This document shows positions 57,755 to 64,000 of a stretch of DNA of 64,000 bases, piece by piece. The position numbers and the translations under genes were made by a program. Source of the DNA: Streptomyces akebiae (GTDB lineage Bacteria > Actinomycetota > Actinomycetes > Streptomycetales > Streptomycetaceae); contig NZ_CP080647.1 in NCBI RefSeq assembly GCF_019599145.1, positions 2,852,001 through 2,916,000 on the forward strand, written 5' to 3'. Below the pieces are notes generated by a model that searched no databases, was not told the DNA's origin, and saw only the letters and a program-made list of their open reading frames with translations. Numbering within the stretch: position 1 is the first letter of the stretch; the number at the start of each line of letters is the position of its first letter.

Positions 57755-57796
57755 ATCGCCCACCGACCGCGCCGTATCGCCCACCGACCGCGCCGT
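57755..57796. repeat. Exact 21-bp tandem duplication
   Basis: ATCGCCCACCGACCGCGCCGT occurs twice back to back (57755-57775, 57776-57796) between the regulator and GH31 genes. A 9-bp hairpin (57792-57815, GCCGTACGG/CCGTACGGC) overlaps the second copy and could end the regulator transcript. Confidence 0.85.
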
Positions 57797-57890
57797 ACGG
57801 AAGCCGCCGTACGGCCTCCCCTCTGCTCCCGCGCTCTCCTCCCGTCTTCCTTCACCCCTCCGTTCACCCCTCCCTTCCAGGAGACCCCTC

Positions 57891-59942
57891 GTGAATCAGC
57901 CTGCCGAGAACCAGACCCCGACGGGTGCGGTCAGCCTCGCCCAGTCCTCCCCCACCGTCGGCACGTTCCGTGAGCGGGACGGTGCCCTGGAGTGGAGCGG
58001 ACGTCAGGAGACCCTGCGGATCGAGCCCTGGGGCCCGGACGCCGTACGGGTCCGCGCCCGCCTCGGCGGTCCGGTGCTCGACGGGCTGCCGGGTGCCCTG
58101 CTCGACGAGGCCGAGTACACCGAGAGCAGCGTCAAGATCGAGGACGGGCTGGGGCGGCTGGTCGTCGGCGCGCTCACCGTCGAGGTGAACGCGGAGGGCC
58201 TGATCCGCTACAGCCGCACGGCCGACGGCAGCGAGCTGCTGTCGGAGGCCCGCGCCCACTTCTGGTGGCCCGGCTCGCGTCTCTACACGGCCGTCGGCAA
58301 CGGCCACCACCGCCTGGAGCAGCGCTTCGCCGCGTACGACGACGAGAAGCTGTACGGCCTCGGGCAGCATCAGCACGGGCGGCTCGACCAGAAGGGGCTG
58401 GTGCTGGACCTGGTGCAGCGCAACGCGGAGGTCGGCATCCCGGTGCTGACCTCCAGCCGTGGCTACACCCTGCTGTGGAACAACCCGGCGATCGGCCGCG
58501 TCGAGCTGGCCGGCAACGGCACCCGCTGGGTCGCGGACTCGGCCCGGCAGATCGACTACTGGATCACCGCGGGCGATCCGGCCGACGCGCAGCGCCGCTA
58601 CAGCGCGGCGACGGGCCGTACGCCGATGCTGCCGGAGTGGGCGGCCGGGTTCTGGCAGTGCAAGCTGCGCTACCGCACCCAGGACGAACTCCTCGCCGTG
58701 GCACGGGAGTACAAGCGGCGGGGCCTGCCCATCGACGTCATCGTGTGCGACTTCTTCCACTGGACGCACCTCGGCGAGTGGAAGTTCGACCCGGCCGAGT
58801 GGCCCGACCCGGCGGCCATGGTCCGGGAGCTGGACGAGCTGGGCATCAAGCTGGTGGTGTCCGTGTGGCCGTCGGTGTCGCCGCTGAGCGAGAACCACCC
58901 TGTGATGGAGCAGCGCGGGTACTTCATCGGCACCCAGTACGGCCCGATGGCGCACGCCGACTGGCCGGACAAGGAGGTCGCCTCGACGGTTCAGGTGGCC
59001 TTCTACGACGCGACGAACCCGGAGGCCCGGGAGTTCGTGTGGTCGCGGGTGAAGGAGAACTATCTGGAGCCGTACGGCATCAAGGCGTTCTGGCTGGACG
59101 CATGCGAGCCGGAGATCAAGCCGGGCTTCCAGGAGAACCTGCGCTACTGGGCGGGGCCCGGTCTGGAGGTCGGCAACATCTACCCGGCCGAGAGCGCGCG
59201 CACCTTCTACGAGGGGCTGCGGGCGGCCGGTGAGGAGGAGATCGTCTCCCTCAACCGTTCGGCGTGGGCGGGCAGTCAGCGGTGGGGGGCCGCGCTGTGG
59301 TCCGGTGACATCGGGACCGACTTCCCGACCCTGCGGCGGCAGATCGCGGCGGGGCTCAACACGGCGTTGTCCGGCATCCCGTGGTGGAACACGGACATCG
59401 GCGGCTTCCACGGGGGCGACCCCGACGATCCGGCGTACCGCGAGGTGATGGTCCGCTGGTTCCAGTTCGGGGCGTTCTCCCCGCTGATGCGGCTGCACGG
59501 GTTCCGTGAGCCCGGGATGCCGCTCGGGCCGGCCATGACCGGCGGGCCCAACGAGGTCTGGTCGTACGGGGAGGAGGCCGGGGCGATCCTGGAGGCGTAC
59601 CTGCGGCTGCGGGAGCGGCTGAAGCCGTATGTGCTGCGGGTGATGCGGGAGGCCCATGAGGAGGGGCTGCCGGTGATGCGGCCGCTGTTCCTGGAGTTCC
59701 CCGAGGACGAGCGGACGTGGTCCGTGGACGACGCGTATCTGTTCGGGCGCGATGTGCTGGTGGCGCCGGTGCTGGAGGCGGGGGCGCGGAGCTGGACGGT
59801 CTACCTTCCGGCGGGGGCGCGGTGGGCCGACGCGTGGAGCGGGGAGACGTACGAGGGGGGTCGGTCGGTGACCGTCGATGCTCCTCTGGAGCGGATTCCC
59901 GTTTTCCTGCGGGACGGGGCTACCTTGCCGATCGCCGAGTAA
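57891..59942 (+). CDS. GH31 alpha-xylosidase-type glycoside hydrolase
   Basis: The 683-residue cytoplasmic enzyme has a GH31 barrel: nucleophile Asp403 in AFWLDACEPEIK, acid/base Asp473 in ALWSGDIGTDF, plus EKLYGLGQHQHGRLDQKG, LPIDVIVCDFFHW and IPWWNTDIGGFHGG. The N-terminal beta domain and C-terminal beta sheets are complete. The barrel sequence fits the alpha-xylosidase branch that removes xylose from xyloglucan oligosaccharides. GTG 57891 has AGGAGA 7 bases upstream. It follows the regulator gene by 173 bases. Confidence 0.9.
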   Translation: MNQPAENQTPTGAVSLAQSSPTVGTFRERDGALEWSGRQETLRIEPWGPDAVRVRARLGGPVLDGLPGALLDEAEYTESSVKIEDGLGRLVVGALTVEVNAEGLIRYSRTADGSELLSEARAHFWWPGSRLYTAVGNGHHRLEQRFAAYDDEKLYGLGQHQHGRLDQKGLVLDLVQRNAEVGIPVLTSSRGYTLLWNNPAIGRVELAGNGTRWVADSARQIDYWITAGDPADAQRRYSAATGRTPMLPEWAAGFWQCKLRYRTQDELLAVAREYKRRGLPIDVIVCDFFHWTHLGEWKFDPAEWPDPAAMVRELDELGIKLVVSVWPSVSPLSENHPVMEQRGYFIGTQYGPMAHADWPDKEVASTVQVAFYDATNPEAREFVWSRVKENYLEPYGIKAFWLDACEPEIKPGFQENLRYWAGPGLEVGNIYPAESARTFYEGLRAAGEEEIVSLNRSAWAGSQRWGAALWSGDIGTDFPTLRRQIAAGLNTALSGIPWWNTDIGGFHGGDPDDPAYREVMVRWFQFGAFSPLMRLHGFREPGMPLGPAMTGGPNEVWSYGEEAGAILEAYLRLRERLKPYVLRVMREAHEEGLPVMRPLFLEFPEDERTWSVDDAYLFGRDVLVAPVLEAGARSWTVYLPAGARWADAWSGETYEGGRSVTVDAPLERIPVFLRDGATLPIAE

Positions 59943-60073
59943 ACACCCGCAGTCCGGGGAGACCACCTCCCGGAGACAGCGCCTCGGCGACCCGGTCTAC
60001 GCTGTTCCGCCACGGCCATCCCATGATCCTCAGGGGGTGTGCGCGACCTCTGAGTGAGTGGAGATGACAGGGG

Positions 60074-61351
60074 ATGAACAGCCGTACGGGAGACTCTCGC
60101 GCAGTACGCGGGGGACGGCCTGGTCGTGGGAGAGGGCCCGCGCGCAGACCGGTTCATCGGACGCGGACGACGATACGTACCACCGGTGGATACGGCGGCT
60201 CCGGCGGACACGGGGGCTACGGGGAGGCGCCGAGGGCGGTGGCGGCGCCGTCCGAGCCGGTCGCCCCCCGTGGTTTCCTGCCGGGACCCGCGCGGCACAT
60301 CGCCGTGTGGAGCGCGCTCACGCTGCTGGTGACGGGTGTCGTCTACGTGGGCGTGTGGATCTGTGTGACGTTCCAGACGGCGGTCACGCCCGTGCTGATC
60401 GCGCTGCTCGGTACGGCACTGCTCGGCCCGCTGTACCGGCGGCTGGTGGCGATGCGGTTCAACAGGTCCCTGGCCGCCGGGCTGACCTGCGCGGCCGTGA
60501 TCGTGGTGATGGGCGGGGCCGCGTACATCGTGGTGGCCGCGCTGATCGACACCGGTGACCAGATCATCTCGTCGCTCAGGGACGCGGCGAAGTCACTCAG
60601 CAATGAGTTCGGGCCGGCGGGGACGTCGTTGGACGACCTCGCGAAGAACGCCAGGGAGCTGCTGTCGAAGTTCGGCGGCACCGCGGCCTCCGGGGTGCTC
60701 ACCGGGGTCAGCGCGGTCAGTGGGTTCGTGGCCAGCGCGGTGCTGGCGATGCTGTTGATGTTCTTCTTCCTGCGGGACTCCGACAAGGCGGTCGCCTCCC
60801 TGCACTCGCTCGCGCCGCGTGGCACCGGTGACACCCTGGAGGTGATGGCCCGGCGCGCGTTCCGGGCCATCGAGGGCTATATGCGCGGGACGACGCTCAT
60901 CGCCTTCATCGACGGCGCCCTGATCGCCGTCGGCCTGCTGATCCTGCAGGTGCCGGGCGCCGTGGGGCTCGGCGCGCTGGTGTTCGTCGGCGCGTACATC
61001 CCGTACCTCGGCGCCTTCCTCTCGGGCGCGGTGGCCATCCTCGTCGCGTTCGCGGACCGCGGCCTGGTGACGGCGCTGTGGGCGGTGGGGGTCGTCTTCG
61101 CGGTGCAGCTCATCGAAGGGAACGTGCTGCAGCCGATGATCCACAGCCGGACCGTGCAGATGCACCCGGCGGCGATCCTGCTGGCCCTGACGGCGGGCGC
61201 CTCCATCGCCGGCATCCTCGGCATGCTCCTGGCGGTGCCGCTCACGGCGGCGGTCTCCGGTGTGCTGTCGGAGCTGCGGACGCGCTACGGCGACGGGGCG
61301 GGCGCGACCCCACCCCCGGGGACGCCGGAAGTGGCCGGGGCGACAGGATGA
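60074..61351 (+). CDS. AI-2E family transporter (PerM-like)
   Basis: This 425-residue permease has about 70 residues of Gly/Arg-rich cytoplasmic leader and then about eight membrane helices typical of the family. They include TPVLIALLGTALLGPLYRRL early, MLLMFFFLRD, GYMRGTTLIAFIDGALIAVG, VGAYIPYLGAFLSG and VLQPMIHSRTVQMHPAAIL. Members export various small molecules; the substrate is unknown. ATG 60074 is assigned; the leader may mean that the real start is nearer residue 65. The sulfotransferase gene follows. Confidence 0.9.
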   Translation: MNSRTGDSRAVRGGRPGRGRGPARRPVHRTRTTIRTTGGYGGSGGHGGYGEAPRAVAAPSEPVAPRGFLPGPARHIAVWSALTLLVTGVVYVGVWICVTFQTAVTPVLIALLGTALLGPLYRRLVAMRFNRSLAAGLTCAAVIVVMGGAAYIVVAALIDTGDQIISSLRDAAKSLSNEFGPAGTSLDDLAKNARELLSKFGGTAASGVLTGVSAVSGFVASAVLAMLLMFFFLRDSDKAVASLHSLAPRGTGDTLEVMARRAFRAIEGYMRGTTLIAFIDGALIAVGLLILQVPGAVGLGALVFVGAYIPYLGAFLSGAVAILVAFADRGLVTALWAVGVVFAVQLIEGNVLQPMIHSRTVQMHPAAILLALTAGASIAGILGMLLAVPLTAAVSGVLSELRTRYGDGAGATPPPGTPEVAGATG

Positions 61352-61415
61352 TCAGCGGCGGTCCGGCCACCCCGGCGGACCGCCCGCACCCGACCCGCTG
61401 CGAAGGGAAACCTCG

Positions 61416-62621
61416 ATGTCCTCCGCCCCCGTCCCCCTGAAGCTGGCCAACCTGTTACTCGGGCCCACACTCGGCTCCCGCCGCGATCCGGACCGGGTGT
61501 TCGACCGGATCGCCGACAGAGCCGGCCGGGTCGGCGGCGACCGGGGGTGGGACGGGGACGAGGAGCTCGTCGAGAGCTTCCGGTTCCTGCTGCGGGAGTG
61601 GGCGAAGGACGAGGATCTCGCCCCGGTCGGCTGGCAGTCCGCGCAGGCGCACGTCCGCAGGCATCTCACCAACCGGGCCCGCGTCCGGCGGCTGATCGCC
61701 GAGAACCCCGCCATCGAGGAAGAGCCCGTCGACAGGCCCGTGTTCGTGGTGGGTCTGCCGCGCACCGCGACCACGCTCACCCACGGGGTGCTCTCCCTCT
61801 CGGACGACCACCGCTGCCCCCTGCTGTGGGAGCTGCTGGCGCCCGACCTCGAACCCTCGCCCAGGGAGCGGCGCAAGCGGATCACCGCGGCCCGGCGCGT
61901 GCTCGACGGTACCCATCTGCTGAACCCGCGTTTCCGCGACATCCACCCCATGACCGCCGAGGGCCCGGAGGAGTGCACGTTCCTCCTGCCGCACGCCCCG
62001 GTGCCGCTGTCCCAGGCCCGCATACCCGCGTACCACGCCTGGCACTTCGAGCGCGACTTCGTGCCCGACTACCGCCGTCTCAAGCAGGCGTTCCAGGTCC
62101 TGCAGTACGGCCGTCCGCGCCGCCGGTGGATCCTCAAGTCCCCCTTCCACACCGCGAACCTGGACGCGCTGATGAAGGTGTTCCCCGACGCCACGCTGGT
62201 GTGGACCCACCGCGATCCGGCAGCCGCGGTCGCGTCCTTCTGCAGCCTGGTCGAGGTCGGTATGGTCATCTCCCGGCGCGAGGTCGATCTGCGTCGGCTC
62301 GGCGCCACCTGGCTGGACCTGCTGAGCCGGTCGGTACGGCGAGGCCTCGCGGCCCGTGCCGACCTCCCCCGCGAGGCGGTGGTGGACGTGCCGTACTCCT
62401 CGCTCGGCACCGACCCGGCCGCGGGCGCCCCGAAGCTGTACGAGGCGATCGGCGCCCGCTGGACCGAGGCCGACGCCGCCCGGCTCCCGGAGGCCGCGAC
62501 CCGCTCCAAGGGCAGCCGGCCGCACCGCTACGACCTGGCCCGCTACGGGCTGACCCCGGCCGACGTCGAGTCCGCGTTCGCCGACTACAACGCGCTGCGG
62601 GCCGAGGTCGACCGGGCCTGA
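61416..62621 (+). CDS. Sulfotransferase family protein with TTA codon
   Basis: This 401-residue protein has the PAPS-binding loop VFVVGLPRTATTLTHGVL (about residue 108) and the second site RRWILKSPFHTANLDAL, followed by DATLVWTHRDPAAAVASF, in the order of sulfotransferases. The acceptor is unknown; many actinobacterial members modify lipids or natural products. Codon 14 is TTA (61455-61457), the only one noticed in the window, so full expression needs the bldA tRNA and would be linked to development. ATG 61416 has AGGGAA about 8 bases upstream. Confidence 0.88.
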   Translation: MSSAPVPLKLANLLLGPTLGSRRDPDRVFDRIADRAGRVGGDRGWDGDEELVESFRFLLREWAKDEDLAPVGWQSAQAHVRRHLTNRARVRRLIAENPAIEEEPVDRPVFVVGLPRTATTLTHGVLSLSDDHRCPLLWELLAPDLEPSPRERRKRITAARRVLDGTHLLNPRFRDIHPMTAEGPEECTFLLPHAPVPLSQARIPAYHAWHFERDFVPDYRRLKQAFQVLQYGRPRRRWILKSPFHTANLDALMKVFPDATLVWTHRDPAAAVASFCSLVEVGMVISRREVDLRRLGATWLDLLSRSVRRGLAARADLPREAVVDVPYSSLGTDPAAGAPKLYEAIGARWTEADAARLPEAATRSKGSRPHRYDLARYGLTPADVESAFADYNALRAEVDRA

Positions 62622-62633
62622 GGACCCGGAACG

Positions 62634-62690
62634 CACCGGACCTCGGCCACCGGGCGGGGGCGCTCCCCCACCGGCGGCCGAGGTCCGGTG
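62634..62690. terminator. 15-bp perfect terminator stem
   Basis: CACCGGACCTCGGCC (62634-62648) and GGCCGAGGTCCGGTG (62676-62690) pair fully around a 27-base loop. It separates the converging sulfotransferase and CBM-protein genes and can end both. Confidence 0.85.
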
Positions 62691-62700
62691 TGTGTCCTGG

Positions 62701-64000
62701 CTAGCCCACGACCCGGCCCACCTCGATCCGGTCGATGTTCGGCGCCCAGGCACCCGGGTTGCCGAAGGTGACCTTGTTGGCCCCCTTCTTCAGGTCGACG
62801 GGGACGCCCACGGTCCAGTAGTCGTCCCAGCCCCAGGTGTTCTTGAAGGTGACCGTGCGCGGTTCACCGTCCCCGACCGTGATGTCCGCCGTGCGGGACA
62901 TGATGTCGGTGTTGTAGGCGTGGCCGTTGTCGCGGCGGTCGTTGTGCGCGTAATGGACGACCAGGACGTAGCGGCCGGAGGTGGGGGCGTTCACCGTGAA
63001 CCCGGCGGTGGAGTCCGCGCTGTTGCCGAGCCAGCCGATGTACGAACCGGCCGAGGCGTAGCGGGAGTCGACGAGCTTGGCCCCGCCGGCGAGGGTGGCC
63101 GTGGCGCCCTCGTACGTCAGGGTCCCGGTGGTCGAGCCGGCGCCCGTGACGTCGAGCGAGCGGATTGCGGTGTGCTTGGCGGTGGCGGTGATCCGGTTGT
63201 TGCCCGCCACGAGGTACAGCCGCAGCGGCCGGTCGGGCACCGCCGCCACCGACTGCCCGTGCAGGGCGAGCGTCACCGGCGCGGACGCCCGGGGCACCAC
63301 CCGGTAGTAGCCGTCGCGCGGGGCGTACACGTCGAAGACCGCCTTGTCGCCGGAGCGCAAGCCGAGCGCGCCGGTGCCGACACCCGCCGACGAGGTGTAG
63401 TCGTACGACGGCTTCCCGCTGATGTCGGCGAGCGTGGCCTCGTAGGAGGCGGAGGGTTCGGCGGTGCGGGCGGTGAGGTCGATCCGGTCGAGGGTGACCT
63501 CGGTGTCGCCCTTGGCCAGGGTCAACTGGTGGGTGCCCGCCGTGAGTCGGACGGTGAGGTCCTTCTTGGCGCGGTAGGTCCAGTTCTCGGTGGAGGGGTA
63601 GGTGACGGTGACCGGGTCGCCGCCGTCGACGATCAGCTTCTGCGTGGCCGGGGTCCCGGACTGGTTGCCGTACAGGATCGCCAGGTCGTACGTGCCGTCC
63701 TTCGGCACCGACACGGTGAAGTCGACCTTGCTGCCGGGCTGGTTGAGCGAGCCGACGTCCTTGGTGCCGGAGGCCGCGTAGCCGTTGGCGTTGCTGACGG
63801 TGCCCTGGGTGTAGACCTTGCCGTCGGTGATCGCGGCGTCCTCGGCCTCGTAGGAGGCGGTCCAAGGGACGGACGGGGTGGCCGGGGTGCCGGAGCCGCC
63901 CGGGGTGAGGACGACGCGATAGGCGGACATCTTGTGCAGGCCGCGCAGCGGGACGGTCACCGTGCCGTCGTCCGCGACCCTCACCTTCGTACGGGTCAGG
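62701..64000 (-). CDS. Secreted carbohydrate-binding protein, C-terminal part
   Basis: This frame is open to the window edge (the start is outside), giving at least 432 codons. It contains PLRGLHKMSAYRVVL and then a CBM35/CBM6-like module (ASYEAEDAAITDGKVYTQGT, GYAASGTKDVGSLNQPGSKV, VTLDRIDLTAR) and a second part with GKPSYDYTSSAGVGTGALGL. A last CBM-like module ends VTFGNPGAWAPNIDRIEVGR. Such modules trail secreted glycoside hydrolases; the catalytic part would lie beyond 64000. Stop TAG is at 62701. Confidence 0.8.
   Translation of the reverse strand, partial: LTRTKVRVADDGTVTVPLRGLHKMSAYRVVLTPGGSGTPATPSVPWTASYEAEDAAITDGKVYTQGTVSNANGYAASGTKDVGSLNQPGSKVDFTVSVPKDGTYDLAILYGNQSGTPATQKLIVDGGDPVTVTYPSTENWTYRAKKDLTVRLTAGTHQLTLAKGDTEVTLDRIDLTARTAEPSASYEATLADISGKPSYDYTSSAGVGTGALGLRSGDKAVFDVYAPRDGYYRVVPRASAPVTLALHGQSVAAVPDRPLRLYLVAGNNRITATAKHTAIRSLDVTGAGSTTGTLTYEGATATLAGGAKLVDSRYASAGSYIGWLGNSADSTAGFTVNAPTSGRYVLVVHYAHNDRRDNGHAYNTDIMSRTADITVGDGEPRTVTFKNTWGWDDYWTVGVPVDLKKGANKVTFGNPGAWAPNIDRIEVGRVVG

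Overview
The window reads as a piece of a Streptomyces chromosome. It has very high GC with strong third-position GC, frequent GTG starts, a long Gly/Pro-rich IF-2 extension, and a gene order (rpsO, type VII secretion genes, ribF, truB, rbfA, infB, nusA, rimP, proS, ispG, dxr) that is familiar from that genus. No tRNA, rRNA or CRISPR was seen. The right edge cuts a secreted carbohydrate-binding protein.

Region 1 (1-27.5 kb) is a type VII (ESX) secretion locus beside rpsO. It carries eccD (-), eccC (+), a helical ESX-type protein, a WXG-type protein with a Gly/Pro-rich tail, a first mycosin, a lipoprotein, a 781-aa WXG/DUF6571-like candidate substrate with a small helper, two WXG100 proteins, a DUF397 protein, then PQQ-propeller protein, second mycosin and eccB on the minus strand, and eccE, an unknown coupled gene and an EspI-like Pro-rich MinD/ParA ATPase on the plus strand. 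The core genes eccB, C, D, E and mycP are all present. The middle (about 7.4-15.2 kb) looks recombined: codon usage changes inside a gene, one helper relic is frameshifted, and there are IS3-like and ISL3-like transposase relics. A good promoter with a 12-bp inverted repeat over the expected start site precedes the two WXG100 genes.

Region 2 (27.5-40.6 kb) is housekeeping: ribF; a 1466-aa fusion of a trypsin-like domain that has lost its catalytic serine with an NTPase; then truB, rbfA, a DUF503 gene, infB, ylxR/rnpM, nusA and rimP, all on the minus strand.

Region 3 (40.6-50 kb) mixes accessory and core genes: a lipoprotein coupled to a DUF4439 ferritin-like protein, a streptomycin-6-kinase-like protein without its catalytic residues, an intact IS982-family element inserted exactly at the kinase stop codon, a truncated ferric-reductase-like fragment, apbE with a Ser/Asp-rich membrane protein, proS, and two GNAT acetyltransferases.

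Region 4 (49-55.4 kb) holds the isoprenoid (MEP) genes ispG and dxr flanking a site-2-type metalloprotease, a decayed lamin-tail-domain gene, and a large acyl-CoA dehydrogenase. Region 5 (55.5-60 kb) is a probable xyloglucan-use cassette: a secreted GH12 glucanase, a LacI-family regulator with two matching operators in the divergent promoter region, and a GH31 alpha-xylosidase. The window ends with an AI-2E family permease, a sulfotransferase with an early TTA codon (a bldA target), and the partial CBM protein.

Six copies, some degenerate, of a Streptomyces-type intergenic repeat (core GCGCAGTTCCCCGCGCCCC) lie between genes, several at transcript ends. Two one-base shifts in G5 runs (9940-9944, 47415-47419) could be real or sequencing errors.
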